Made by a program: the position numbers and the translations under genes. From Congeria kusceri (taxonomy: Eukaryota > Mollusca > Bivalvia > Myida > Dreissenidae), in contig CM051025.1 in NCBI GenBank assembly GCA_027627225.1, positions 72,988,974-73,052,973 of the forward strand: DNA of 64,000 nucleotides, in the 5' to 3' direction. A model generated the notes under the pieces. That model worked only from the letters and a program-made list of their open reading frames with translations. It made no database searches and had not been told where the DNA came from. Below are positions 1 to 13,907 of this stretch, one piece after another. Position 1 is the first letter of the stretch. The number at the start of each line of letters is the position of its first letter.

Positions 1-3000
1 GCATGTGTGTTAGTCGGATAATAAAGTGTTGAATCGTGTGGGCCATATTCTCTATCTATTGCGTGGGCCCTGTGGTGGTACATTGGTAATGGACTTAGTG
101 CTACATAGACAGAGAATCTTTAAGACTACTATCTTGCACAGGCATTTAACGCGTTGCTATGATAATAAGTATTAAAAACCTAATTCATAATGATAAATAA
201 TAAAATAATTATTAAAATAACTTTCTTTTTCATTATCCGATCTATATTATAGAATGCTAAGGTATCCAACTCCAGACGACCAAATCATTGGGTGCCCTGG
301 TTTGAAAATGTATCATTTGAACAATTTTGCATAAATTTTCTCGTCTTATTCAACGAAATATACTCCTGTTGGCATCCGAATACAATTATTTTTGCAGTCA
401 TGCTTGAAGTGCGGTATTGGGTGTTACGGTTCTTCCTGAATACTTTGAGCAAATGTTGCAACTACATTTGGTGTTTGAAATTAAAATTTTGGTTTATTGA
501 CTGGAGCTCATCAGGCACATGGGAATTTATGTTAAGCTTTCCAGTAATTTATAGGGAATGTACGAAATATCAGTGAAATTGCTAATGCACTCTTTTAAAA
601 CATTGAAAATTACCACTATGGTAATTTTTAGTTTCACACTGGATCCCGATTTAATACTGTAAATGAAACGGACCCTCGACGATGCCGATCCGAAAATTGT
701 GATTTCACGTCATTCTTTTTACGTTATGACGTTATGAATCCCACGATATTTTCCCGATTAGACCCAGTTAAAAAGTAATAAATTATCGGTGGGGAAAAAA
801 AAATAACATAACAGAAAATGTGCTGATTTTTATGTAAGATTGTATTTTATTTCACTCGTGATCATAGCAAATGTGCCACTCGTGAAAATATCATTGTCTA
901 TGAACACTCGTGAAAGACTTATAAATTACGATCTCACACCGATATCAACAAATATCATCCATTTATTATTATGTTGTATTTTCTGGTTGTTGTCGTACAG
1001 GTAGTACTTATACCGTTAGGTAGGTTGGTGAGGTGGATGTAACCCGAATGTTTGACCTATATTTTTATTTTATTTACTGAAAGTTATTGTTTTAATTGTG
1101 ACCCGTAATAACGGTGAATACATTTTAGAATTGATATATTAAAGAAAATCGACGTTGCAGCATTTGAAAATATGTATATTGCTAAGAAACATTAGATTTA
1201 TGGATATTTTAGGAACGTTGTTTTATTGGCGTCCATTAATGGGATTCCACAATAATAATATTATTCATTATAGTAATGATTGCCACGTATCAGATTGGTT
1301 CAGTTAATGAGGTCTAATTACCCCAAAACGGAAGTCACATTTGTCAGTTAGATAATAAGCACATGTGGCTGAGTGCAGGATGCATATAGTTTGTAAAATA
1401 CAGTTTAAATGATATGTTTTGGTATCATTTTAAAGGTTTATATGTAAGCAATAAGAAAAAAGGCTGTTTTGTGCACTACTTTTTGTCTAGTGGTTCCCAG
1501 CTTCATAACTTTTGGCCCATGTATTCATGCGCAAAATGGCAGCCTCCATGCCCGTCAAAACCGGTGTGTTTTTTCTAAGGTAAATATTTTGAGTTACAAC
1601 ACATAGAATTTCTTGACATGCTGTTTTTTCAAAAGGTTATGTCCTCTTCTTTCCAACAATGTATGGTGATATATTGGAAAGTAGCTTGGTCATGGTGAAA
1701 AGTGAGATAAAATTTTGAATATTTTATATGTAACAAAGAAGGAATTTATTTGCGCATGCGTAACCATGAATGCTTTTTTGCATGCTGACGCACAGGGGAA
1801 ATAACGAAGTCGAGAAAAGTTCACTTTTCTCCACATTAATTAGATTGATTATCTGGCAAGGTTGATGTCCTCTACATTGTTTCTGTCATTTTCAACATAT
1901 GGACTAATGAATGGTATGGACATCAGAAGGGTTACTGAGTATAGCCAGATGGGTTTCCAACATTACGGAAATTGTTTTGGGACTTAAGGAAATTGAAAGC
2001 CCGATGATTGAACCTTAGACGCACGCATCTATAAGAAACATAACGCATTCGGAATTGATTAGATTCATTAGGAAAAATATCACTACGGGATAATTAGAAG
2101 TTTGGTCACGGAACTCTTATTTGGGAGGTCAGTTGTTGAACTTGGGTACGCAGCACGCACGTGCTTGACGCACAGGATATTGCTATACGTCCAAATATAT
2201 CACGTGGTAGCTGAAATATTAATTTATGCATGAACAATGATACGTGGTACTGACATAGTATTTAAGGGCCGCGCTCGGCAAGTCCGGCGTGCGTTCTTAA
2301 ATGCTGTTTCAGGTAAGAGTTACTTTCTCCAATTTTGAACTTTATATTTGCTGGAAAATATTATGGTATTTTAAAAGTGTTTTACTTTTTGTAATTTAAT
2401 GTAGTGGGGTGGGGTGAAGATAAACCAACACCGTCTCGAGGTTCGAGTTGTGTAATTACGACGCCGACAATATATCGGAATTGATATATATATAATATAT
2501 AAATGAAAAATCTACAACATAGAATTACAATATATCACAATATTCACAAAACAAATACAAAATACAATATACGAACATGCATGCATTTCATTCAATAAAT
2601 TGCATTTACAATAAAAATACATTAATAAATGCAAATACAAATTAAAACAAAAACAAGCACACTCACCAGGTTGGATGTATAAAAAACAGCAATGGAAGCA
2701 AATCAGCAATGGAAGTCTTGCGACTTGAACGCTTTACAAAAATGGACAGAAGGCATGGTCAGTAATTTCACATCTCTATCACATGCTTTTTCCAACCTGG
2801 CCAATCAAAATCTTGTTGATTATAAACCTTTCATACTGACTGGACAATACATGAATGACATCACAGTACATGGCTGGACGCACACAGGACAAGGGACTGA
2901 ATCTCACAAATGGACACATACAAGACAAGGGACATAAACACTACAAAATACTAGTAGACAAGGGACATATGATACTTGTATACAAATAGATACAATACAG

Positions 3001-5087
3001 AATACAAAATTGACCTATTCTACATTAACATAACTCAATGTTATATGTTATGGGTTTGGAAAAACAATATTATGATAGTACGATGGTAGCATTTGTACGT
3101 TATGCATTATGGGATTATTTGTTTATACTGGATACAGTATTTAAGTTCACATTTCTCTATATCTTCATCTATGAAGGTTTAACAAGTTTAATTGGTATTT
3201 CAATATATAATAATATTTATAGGTAATATATATTTCGTTATATATTAATGATTACGTGCATTATTTTGTGTGCGTTCTTAACTGCTGTTTCAGACTAAAG
3301 TCGAGGACCTTTCCAAGTGAACTTTATTATTCTTCGCACCTCTCACATATTTACCAATATCGTATCATAAACACTCCTCCTGATCCCGAGGAAAATAGGC
3401 GGAGAAAATTGTTATCGAGGCGCCAGTGATACCTCGTCGACAGGAATCTGGGTTAAAGAGGGGCGGGCGTATCTGTAAGTACCAACATACAAGATATAGT
3501 GCGCAATACAATCGTACTTTGAATGCGTGATTTTAAGCTAGAAAGGAGGTAAGGATACTAAGTTTATGAGAAGCAAAAATTCCCTATCTCCCAATCCTTT
3601 TTAGAAATCGAAACACTGATCATGATTAACACAAAATTCTAATAAAGTGTTGATTTGTCAATTTTAAAACTTTCCAATATTATCCAAATCCGTCCATAAT
3701 CCTCTGCGTAAATCTTACCAAAGTAAGATCATAGTTGTTAATGAGGTAGATATTAACTTTATGGCCAACGCTTTTTTTGGTCTACGTACGTAAAGCATGG
3801 TAGTTTGCACTTATTGTTGTTTTACTAGTAAAATATATTGATTAATCATTGATGTGAAAGGAATATCACAGGCAAGCGGTCCGTATCACAAATTTCATCA
3901 GTTCCATCGAACTGGATTACGCGGGACCAAAAACAGGTACCTTATATGGCTTCCCAAAAAGTCAGTGTCCTGACTGAATTACTTTTTACCAGAAACATAT
4001 ACACTTTATACTATGCATACAATTTGTGTAGATACTTAGATTTTAATGTGGTTTTAAATGGAACTTATAAACAGCCGATTATGTATTTAAATTACGTCAT
4101 ATTTTCATGTGCGTCATTTATACATTGGACAACGTTTTCCTGAGATTTGGTGTTTGTGTGTTTGATACAACCGCTATTATTTGAATTCATGTCTCAACGA
4201 AAGAATAACGTGGTAACTCAAAATTCATTACCGAGCGCATTGGGAATGTTAGCATTACAGTTTTTGTTGAGTTCAATAAAAAAAAATCTTTCTATCCATG
4301 TGCGATATATGAACATTTAATATACTACAATTAACATTATCAGTACACGAACTTTTTGGACACACCTCGTAGTTATGGAGCACACATTTAATATTCACGC
4401 ATCACGCAACACATTGTAAATGTTCGTAACTTTTACTTTCATAACGTTCTTTCGTACACAGTTCCTAATATCACTGATATATTCACACCAAAAGCTTCAA
4501 AACTATGGAACAGGCTACATTCCCATACGGGAGCTGCCGTAACTAGATCCTATGCTTGATTACATTCTGATTCTGAACTTACTATCTAATTTCACTGAAT
4601 TTGGAGCTTAATTAACTTAATGTAATATATACGATTCAGACAGCCTACTACGTAACACTTAGTATGCTAACTCATAATTTATTATGACGTACTATCTCTT
4701 AATTATGACTTAGTAATAATGATGTTATAGTATTGGAATACAAGAATAAAAAAAGACGGCACTAGGGCACTGCCACATATTTCTGGATGGCGATATACAT
4801 TATTCAGATTACCAAACAAACAACAGATAATAAACTAAATAACTTAATCTGTTAAATTACTGATGGTTATCTAAGAGAATCTTTGTAAATTTAATGGTAA
4901 ATACTTAAATATCTAATTTATACTATTGTACGTGTTATATATAGCCTACAAACTACATATGTGACAAAGTAAAACCGTCTGGACGGGATATTTCAGGCAA
5001 GACTTTATAGTTTTTGTAATATCTCTCGCTGACCATTTCAGTAATATAGATTATGCGGTCGCAACAGTATACCATGCGTTTGATATA
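1..5087. other. No gene seen; AT-rich unassigned sequence
   Basis: No exon set or domain could be supported. A stretch of 81 codons from 2692 (MEANQQWKSCDLNALQKWTE at its start) looks somewhat protein-like and ends in two copies of a TGGACvCAyACArGACAAGGGAC-type repeat. It has no recognisable domain. A 24-bp near-identical sequence, TGCGTTCTTAAaTGCTGTTT type, occurs at about 2289 and 3271 and flanks this stretch. This could be a decayed retroelement, but that is weak. Confidence 0.4.
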
Positions 5088-5579
5088 TTAAAGGGTCTAT
5101 GTCAACGAAAAAAATGGCTTCCTATTGCACATGGAAATGCAAACTACTAAGACATGTGCATTAAATAAATAACAAATAATATAATACACAATAAGATATT
5201 TGATACAAACAAATTAGCAAAATAGTTTGAAAAAATTAAAACCCAAGCCGGTATCGAACTCACGAGTTAGGAGCCGTACGAAGAAATGACAGTACTGTAG
5301 ACAGCGCTTTAACCAACTGCGCTATCATGCTTGGTAAATAGTCGTGTGGTTATACACAATGCTCACAATTCTGACGTCTAAATGTAAACCGGAAAAGGGC
5401 CAAACAAACGTACAACCCAAATTACAAATAGATTTTTGACTCAGAACGCGTACACTCTTTTCCCATTACATATACGCTGTTTTAACCGTCATAATATGCC
5501 AGTATTAATATTCAAATTTCGGATTTTTTTTTAAGTGCTTGACCCCTTGAGGCCCTTTTCGCTGACACGGTCCCTTTAA
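5088..5579. mobile_element. TIR element carrying a tRNA-like module, copy 1
   Basis: The ends are inverted repeats: TTAAAGGGTCTATGTCAACG on the left and, read in reverse, TTAAAGGGACCGTGTCAGCG on the right. TTAA at both ends may be the target site. Inside, on the minus strand at about 5243-5334, is a tRNA-like block: an A-box-like TAGCGCAGTTGGTTAA, a B-box-like GAGTTCGATACC, and CCAAGC/GCTTGG ends that could pair. No transposase. A diverged second copy is at 35.7-36.2 kb. Confidence 0.75.
5243..5334 (-). ncRNA. tRNA-like sequence with pol III A/B boxes inside a TIR element
   Basis: The minus strand has an A-box-like segment, a B-box-like GAGTTCGATACC, and short complementary ends, over about 92 nt. 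The T-arm does not pair well, so it is unlikely to be a working tRNA. It resembles the head of a tRNA-derived SINE embedded in a DNA element. Confidence 0.45.
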
Positions 5580-5620
5580 GCGTTAATAAAAATTATATTA
5601 ACTGGCAGCAAGGTACATGT

Positions 5621-6270
5621 ACATAGAGAATACATGGTTGGTGCCGGCATGGAGAAAGTTTATCCGGTGAGGCTTAGAAAATGAAAATAGGGCGAGCTTT
5701 AGCGAGCCCTATGTTTGTTTTCGGGCCGAACCGGATAAACTTTCTCCTTCCTGGCACCTACCGTGTATTCTATTTATCCTGATTTCTATTCAATTAAATT
5801 CAAAAACACCAAACACTAAAGTTATAAATGAAAAAAAAATATTATAGACGGGCCTCGACCTAATAACTCGCTTGCATGAATGCGTACTACCCGGAAAAAA
5901 GTTCTCTATTTCTTAATCACCTTTTTCAAAAAGCAAAAGTAAAATATTAATAAATCTTATTTGCTGATGTCAGTTTAAAATACACAGAAACACTAAATAT
6001 TTATTCCGATTTCATGTATTTTAAACTGCTAAACACTCGCGTTCTGGTTTGACCACATTGTGTAAACTTACAACTCAAAATAAATGACGTAGTTGGTGTG
6101 ACATAATTTAACTCTTTAAAAACCAATATAATCTGGTTTAAAACAAAAGCAGATTAACTACGTCATTTTCGTGTCGTACTGACTCGCTAAAGCTCGCCCT
6201 ATTTTCATTTTCTAAGCCTCACCGGATAAACTTTCTCCATCCCGGCACCAACCATGTATTCTCTATATAT
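5621..6270. mobile_element. Fold-back element, copy 1 (compound)
   Basis: Left arm from ATAGAGAATACATGGTTGG through GGTGAGGCTTAGAAAATG to GGGCGAGCTTTAGCGAG. It pairs first with 5706-5779 (ending GTATTCTATTTATCC) to form a hairpin of about 155 bp. The full left arm is repeated inverted at about 6178-6270 (ending ATGTATTCTCTATATATT), enclosing 400 bp of unrelated sequence. That spacer itself holds a smaller inverted pair around ATGACGTAGTT/AACTACGTCATT. No coding sequence. Confidence 0.75.
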
Positions 6271-9200
6271 TAATCCCAGTGTGTACATACAGATACTTCA
6301 ATCGGCGGACGATGATTAATTTAATGTTTCAATCAAAATCCAGTGTCATAAGTTTGGCCGCCGGAACTGAAAGTTGATTATATCAGTGTTCACGAGCCAG
6401 ACGTAACAAAGACTGGTAAAATTTCATTAGTATTTTAGTTTGGAGAGGTGTTTAAGATTATCGATTGTTATGTTTCATTTTAGAGTCCAGCGTAATTTAT
6501 ACATCGATTTTGTTTGACTTGGATTAGGATAAGGCCTAATATGTGTTTCTTTTGAACCCCTCGCTCATTGTTTACATTAGGGTTTTGGTTTGGGGCGCCT
6601 TTAACACTCACATATCTGCTCATTGGCGTCGAAATTATATTGCATGATTTGGTGCTGTGTTTACTACTTTCAAGTATTAAACGGGCACACTATTAAAAGT
6701 AAAATTTTCAAACTTAAATGTTAACGGAAGCAGCTTTTCGATGAGACCAGAACTTCCGCATCTGAGGAAATGAATGAGATGAAAACCCCGAACAACTGAC
6801 CCATGGAGTTTTGATTTACTGATATTTAGCCTACAACTGGAAAAATAATGTCGTGTGTGACCTGACGAAGACTAAGATGGCGCACAAACAAAACAGCCGT
6901 AAGTAAGAGGTTAAAGTTTGTTAATCATTTCCGTATGTATTGTAAACAATACATTCATATTTTATATTTTGTTTGGCATGAAATTATTCTGTATTCTATT
7001 CAGATATAACAGAAAAAGTCGTATTAAGCATAATTAGGCTTAAAGTATACTCGGCATAGGTATTCTCGCGGTATCTCTATTTTCGCGGTAATTGTTTATC
7101 TTCGGATTTTCATGCTTAATTGTCAACATCTAACATATTTTTGGTTTTCTTTAAGAAAATAGTAAGTTAAAAATTAATTCATTCCAATTTAAACAAGTAA
7201 TATGATTTGAAACCATAAATATACATAACGTTCGTATCAGCTTGCGGCTATCGGTAGACATTAGGGGTCAATGGTAGCGATAACAAAGCTTTGTCCATTC
7301 AGCCAGTCCATATCTGTCACCATAGTAAACCATACATTTTTTATCACATCGCTAAAAATGAACTACGGACATAAAAGTCATTGTTTTGATGGAATTAAAG
7401 ACATTAAAGTTGAAATGTTTATATATTAGTAATAAAATTATAAAACATGAGCGTTTTGTTGATCATTTTCACTTTTAAATTGCCGATTTTTTTGTGTACT
7501 GAACAGAATTTGCATCGGCCATCTTTGTTTTCACGAACGGATCATGTGATTTTAATCTAAATTACTCCTGCCTATTTTTAGCTACAATCATGTATTATAT
7601 ATCATTGGAAAGGGGAAAGAACACGCTTTCCATTGGTCTGCAAATAAATTATGCAAAGTAATTCAGGGAAGATCAGCAAGGCGCCAAACTTAGGCAATTT
7701 TCATTGGCTATTTGTCCTAAGAAAACAATATGGTCACTGGAAAGCACAAGTATGCCAGCAAAATATAAGCATCCATCCATCATTTAACATAAGTTTATTA
7801 AAATTACATCTTAGCGCATTTTTGCGCAATTCGTTTAATTCCATACACTGTCGATCAGGTACTTCGTGTTCTTCCGTCAGCTTCCGATAGCGACCCGTTA
7901 TCAGCCGAATCTGATTTCGTGTCACTCCGCTTAACGTTCGTCATACTGCAAAGAGTGATCTCCCCTGAATGTTATCAGTTTTCGCGAGGTATTGCAGTCG
8001 TGCAACTTTGACGTCTTTGTCAATCTTTGTTGTTTGATTGTATATTACAGGTACTGCAAACTATTTACCATATCAAAATAATTATTATTGCAATAAGTGC
8101 ATGCAAGATGGCTGTTAATATAATTATTTCACGTAAGATTTACGATGTTTAAGCTGTTGGAAGATTGTGAAAGTGAAACTGAAAGTGGACAACAATTTGA
8201 CAAGACATAGTCTCGATTTATAGCACAGCATTGATCCTCAATCACCACCGTGTACACAACTGAAATGCAAAGTCTGTCGTGTTTATTTTCATTTATAATT
8301 GATCAATTTTATCTATATCATTTCTTGAATGAGCTGCAAATAAGGTAGCTGGGTGGGAGAGGGGTGAGCACTCCCTCCCTTGTCATTGCCTTTAAGTGGT
8401 CACTCCAGGTTCAATTGAATGACTTCATGTTGTATACTTACAAGGTTTAATATTTTCTTTAAATTTAAAGCTTTTTTGTTGTTGTTTTTCTTTAAATCTT
8501 AAAACATCCCTACATTGAAAAACAATTCTTACATTGAAAACAATCTTTTAACAGCATTTATTCTGCATGCTTGATATTTTAACTTAACTGCAATACTAGT
8601 AGCACTTCATAAAATGCTGTTAAGTAACATCATTAAGTATTGCATGATTTGCTTTTGCATATATTAATTTCAGGATTGCTGCAGTTTTTGAAAGGTATTG
8701 TGCTTTGGTTCATACAGGACAAACAAGACAGTGGAGACAGTGGCTTTTGAAGACAGAAATTAACAGTCTTTTGAAGACAGAAATTAACAGTCTTTCTCGT
8801 GTTAGGTTGTTTCCAAGATGGTCAACCAAGGAGTCTTTAAAGTTGTGTTGTGGTGCTTTGCATTTGCAGTTTTTAATTGTTTTTTCTTTTGCCTGAGATG
8901 GCCTATCCCATATTCAATTTGTTAATGTTTGATGTTGCTGTTACTGTTCATATTTGTCGGAAAAGTTTTTCGTATTATCACAAGACTATGTTCTTTTCAA
9001 GTATTTTCTGATCAATACTTAAAAATTGTTCAACATTTAAACCATCTTAATTGTTGTATTTAAGGTATGGTTTGGGTTATTTTGAATGAGTGAACAATTA
9101 GTATTCCAAAAAGTTCCTAAGCAAAAGCTGCATTGAAAGACCACCTTTCATCAAGACCGCATGTCGTTTAATACATGTATTTACATTTCTGTGGCCATTT

Positions 9201-10290
9201 TTTAAAATAACTTTGAAGAGTACATGATCTAATTGGCAGAATTAAAAGGTAAAATATATTAATTTTGTTTTGGTCTTCCAGAAAGGATGGTCTTAAAACT
9301 GGAGATGATGTCGGATATATGCCTTTTGAGTTAATGTATACACTGTTCCGAATACTGAAATAAATTAGTCTGTTACATGTACTAAGCATGTTTAAGATAT
9401 ATATAATATATATAACTGATCTTTATAAATGTATATAACATCTTTTACTTGCAGTTTGTAAATGCCAAATGTGTTTTACGCAGTACTAGAGACATTGTCT
9501 TACCCAGATTCAGTCCAGCATTTGGCTTTAATACTCATTCCATTTAAAATGATTTGTTGTCTTTTATAAGTCACCATGTATGTAAGACAGTGAAAATATG
9601 TGAAGTGTTTAGTTAACAAAGCATAAAGTGACATGAAAAGATTACTTTGAACCTGTTTAACTGCCAGAAATTATTGCCAGGTGTATCATTGACAGAATTT
9701 ACATATTTGACAGAACGAAATGTGGGGGGTTACCTTCTTCAGATACACATAACTTTGTTATTTTTCAAGATACAGTAATTTCGTTTGCAGTTTTGTTTTT
9801 CTAAAAGAATAACCTTTAAAATGGTATATAATTTTATAGGTGTTTCTAAATTTAACAAAATCCTCTGTTATCGCTATCAATGGCTACACTTTTCGTCTGC
9901 GTGAGTAAATATAAATGAATACTCAAATTATAGTTGTGTTATATTTGTTTAAGGTTACAATTCAACAATTTAAAGTGTATTTGTGTTTGTTTATACACTA
10001 ACAGCAAACTTATTTCAAAACAAAAGTTTTACCGCGAGATTACCGATGACATAATTTTTCAAGATGGCTGCATGGTGCATTGAAAAACAGAATAATTTAA
10101 GGACGAATACTTTACTTTTAAACACAATTTCTAGTTGTTATTTTTGTCAAAAGGTTCAATTTATAGCATGTTATTGAAAGAAAATGTTTTGTTAGTTGTT
10201 TTTTGCTCCAAATATTTACTCAAAGGTTAAGTACCGCGAGAATACAGATAAAACAGTATAAATAAGTACGTGGTCTATTTGATAATTTAA
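6271..10290. other. No gene seen; unassigned AT-rich sequence
   Basis: No supportable exon. Small items: an inverted pair GGTATTCTCGCGGTA (about 7058) against TACCGCGAGAATAC (10229), and CAATGGTAGCGATAACA (about 7268) against TGTTATCGCTATCAATGG (about 9868). These suggest the 7.0-10.2 kb stretch may be an old inverted-repeat element. A 25-bp direct duplication (GAAGACAGAAATTAACAGTC) sits at about 8748-8795. Confidence 0.4.
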
Positions 10291-10294
10291 TCCA

Positions 10295-13200
10295 TAGATA
10301 TAGAGAACTAGATGCCGCGTCACATCCAATAGGATGCGTCAACGTGTCGGCCATATTGGAAAGGTCGTCGATTGTAAACAAACAATTAGACCTAATACTG
10401 GAATTAAAGGAAATTTTTTCATTTCTTAACACATTTGCGTCTTTTTGCTGAAGAGATTGTCAATGCATACAAACCAAGGCGTAGAGGAATAATTTCACAA
10501 AGGTAATTGCCCATAAAAATTGTATTGTAACGTTTATACTGCTTATAAATGATAATGATAATTAGTTTAATATTTGCCGTAAGTGTTAATAAAGCAAAGA
10601 CTTATTATTTAAAAATCATTTAAATACAAAAATGGATAAGGCAATAATATAATATTATAGTTTTACAATGACATAATAATTATAATAATAAATTAATAAT
10701 ATAATAATTATTATTATATCTGTTATTATTATTATTATTAGATAATAATAATTATTATTATAATAAATTAATAATATAATAATAATTATTATTATTAGAT
10801 CTTTTATTATTATTATTAGATTGTACTTTTACAAATAAGTATTTATTATTTATTGTATTGTATTATTACAAATAATTTATTGTTTGTTTTCATTATTTAA
10901 AAAAATTTTTTTTTGCTTTTTATTTAACAACATTTCATTTAAATCATGTTATAATTATTTGATAAACACATCATTGTAATATAAAATATTATCTATTAAA
11001 GCTATATAATAATAATAATAATAGATCATAATTTATGCACTAGAAATATACAAATATGCCAGAAATAATGTATGTTTTTTTGTCAGAGGGACCCATGAAT
11101 ATGCTTTGAAAAAGATGGGATGCATTTCTTCAATCCAGTGCAGCAACAACACACATAAACTTGAATTGACATTAATAATGCCACTAAATATGTATTTCAT
11201 GACTTTTCTGTGAATATAAAATATCATTAAAGTTCTGCAAGCCTCAGACTCTGTAGTATAGTGTTTGTTACAGTGATTTGTTAAGTGTTTTTATATATTC
11301 TAGCAAAAAAATCAATTTCCTTCACTGAAGTAAAATCACACCCTTTTGTAATCTTCAAAGAAAGGGAAAAATATGAAAACAGATGAATATTTAAGCAAAT
11401 AGATCTATTATTTTTTGGAAAAAACTTACCACATTGGGTGTATTGTGTGGGCTGTTTTTCAATATTGTTGAATAAATAATGGATAACAGTACCAGATGTT
11501 TGTTTATGGTTGCTATTTACTTATGGGAAAATGTGTAAAAAAAATCCATGCAGGAAAAGTAAGGGAAAATTAAAAACCATATTTAGTTTAAAACTATTTA
11601 TTTTAGATTTACTGTGTAGAAAGCCTGACTATTATTGAGATATTTTGACAATGAATTAATCTGTTTCCAGAGTAGAATCAGTACTGGGTGTCTTTTTGAG
11701 AAAGACCATTCAAATGGTCCATTGATATGGATCATACTCAGAATCACTCAATCAAAAGGCAGACACCATATCCATTACACATGATTACACCTCTGCAACT
11801 CAAGGAAACTGCACAATTGTTATTTCAAACTGACAGGCACAATAAAAAAACATGTGGCTACCAATTTGTATTTCTAAGCAACAACCTGTGTATACATGTA
11901 CAATATGACCAGAATGAAAAAATGGAGGCCACATTATAATACAGTGAAACCACCATGCCCTAGTAACCTGGTTACCCATTAATAAATAGATACATGCTTT
12001 GAAGACCTCCAGTGGCTAACCTTTAAAAGGCTAGAACAATGTAAAAACCTATATTACAAGGTATATCATATTTGCATTCAGAATTGTATGCAAATTCAGT
12101 ATATTTTCAGAATAATTTATGTAGACAACAGTAGTGTGTGTAGCCTTTGTCACATAGTTCCAACTTTGCATGCATATTGCAAACAAGAAAAGTTTAAACA
12201 ATGTGTGGTGTGTACAGTTTATTGCAAACACAACTATATTATATATAATGAAATAAACATATAGCAACACTAATTATATAAATGTAGTATTCTTTATTGT
12301 ATATTACCAGGTTGTTTACCACTAGGTTTGCCCACATATGTGGTCAAAGAGAGATAGAAGGCTTTAATTTGCACTTTTGCAACCTTACAAGGATTGCCAG
12401 TTATGTTAACATAGCATATTTAAAAAAATGTTTGACTGTTTCATCTGAAGAAGGAAAATAGGTATTTCTGAAAAATCATGGGCTGTTAAATCTAAAAGAA
12501 GAAAAAGAACTATTTAAATAGGACTTGACAAATGATTTAACATATTTCTAAATTATGTCAACACTATTTCCCTTTAAAATAAGAAAAAATGTAATATGTA
12601 ACAAATAAACAAGTACATTAAAGTGTTATATTTCTTATTAACATAAATCATTAAGTTCTCTTAAAATTAACATTTCAGATATGTAGATCTAATTGATTAT
12701 ATAATCCATTTATCCAATTAAAATACTAGCATTAGTTTTTCTCACTGAAACAGAGTCTGATAACAATACTGTAGTTAGGCATCAAAAAGTAATATTTTGC
12801 TGGTAGCTGGTCATCTTAATTTGCTTTTGACCAAATTTCCATTCTGGCAAGTGGATTTTTAAGAAAAATTACAACAAACAGCATAAAAAATAGAAGTGTA
12901 AAGACAGTTAATTCAAAGTGAACATGAATGACTTGTGTTTGAACAAGGATAACATACGTTTTTGCAAATGGAAATTGCAGGGCAATTAGATTCTAACAGG
13001 CTGCAGTCATTTTAAACAAATACATGGATCAAAATATTCATAAAATTGAATTTGCATTGTTTATATACCTGTCTTTCCCAGCTCCCATTTTCCAACATTT
13101 TTTCTAATGGTGCCTCTGCAGTCTAATGTTAGTATCAATCCAGATTTTTAAGCATAAATGAAGATTGTTGTTATTTAAGCACTGCACAATTATCCATGAT

Positions 13201-13676
13201 GATGCATGAGAGTAATACACACACCTTCTAGGATAAATGTATTGGCAAACTTAATCCATCTATACGGCTAGTACATTTCAATCTGAGTTGTATTAACTGT
13301 TGTCATCAATTTGTGCAATTCATTTGTCAGCTACGTGAACTTGGTCATTAGCAGAAATATTTTTATCCGAAATCGAATCAGACTGAGTGGTGTTCATCCG
13401 AAATCCGTTTACATTCATAATTACAATTATATTCCATGAACGAATATAGTTATTGTTTATAATTAGAGAGAATATTCACAAGACCAAAATAAAACAATAT
13501 TAATTTGAAGATTTTTCCTCAAATTATCAAATTAAAAGCCTAAATATGGATAACCATGCAAAGAAATCATAGCAATGTTTACAATCGACGACCACACCAA
13601 TATGGCGGATGCTCAGACGCATTTCACTTGCGTACCGGTAATAGGCTATGCGGCATCTAGGTTTATATATCTATGA
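10295..13676. mobile_element. 3.4-kb element with about 90-bp inverted terminal repeats
   Basis: The left end (10295-10382: ATAGATATAGAGAACTAGAT, then GCCGCG ... CCATATTGG ... GTCGTCGATTGTAAACA) and the right end (13574-13675, reverse complement: ATAGATATATAAACCTAGAT, then GCCGCA ... CCATATTGG ... GTCGTCGATTGTAAACA) are clearly the same sequence inverted, with indels. The 3.2 kb inside is AT-rich, with an ATT/AAT microsatellite (about 10660-10830) and no coding sequence I can support. The outer bases resemble the ATAGAGAA ends of the fold-back family. Confidence 0.65.
10660..10840. repeat. (AAT)n/(ATT)n-rich microsatellite
   Basis: Imperfect runs of AAT, ATT and TAATAATAAT over about 180 bp, with complementary blocks that could fold. 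It lies inside the 3.4-kb inverted-repeat element. Confidence 0.8.
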
Positions 13677-13679
13677 TTT

Positions 13680-13900
13680 AATCAATGAACATGGTGATAT
13701 GAAAGTATAAGTAAAATGATATAAAGCAAACTTAAAGCCAATAGAGAAACACGAAAATTTCCAAATACCACAAATCGGCACAAATCCGTCAACTGGCTCA
13801 GATACGATGAAAAGTTTCATAAAAATCAAAGTATTTTGCGACCATGTCGATTTGGACGTCCCCACAGTTGAATGCACAAATCACAGTTTCTGGTCGATTT
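13680..13900 (-). repeat. Dispersed repeat, inverted copy at 21.14-21.29 kb
   Basis: Sequence around TCGATTTGGACGTCCCC ... CAGTTGAAT ... GTTTCTGGTCGATTTCAG is found in reverse complement at about 21145-21290, with scattered mismatches. Function unknown. It lies directly between the 3.4-kb element and a fold-back element. Confidence 0.65.
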
Positions 13901-13907
13901 CAGTATA

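Noticed and set aside
5243..5334. Functional tRNA gene
   Set aside because: The T-arm pairing is poor, a diverged copy sits in a second TIR element, and the anticodon arm is not convincing.
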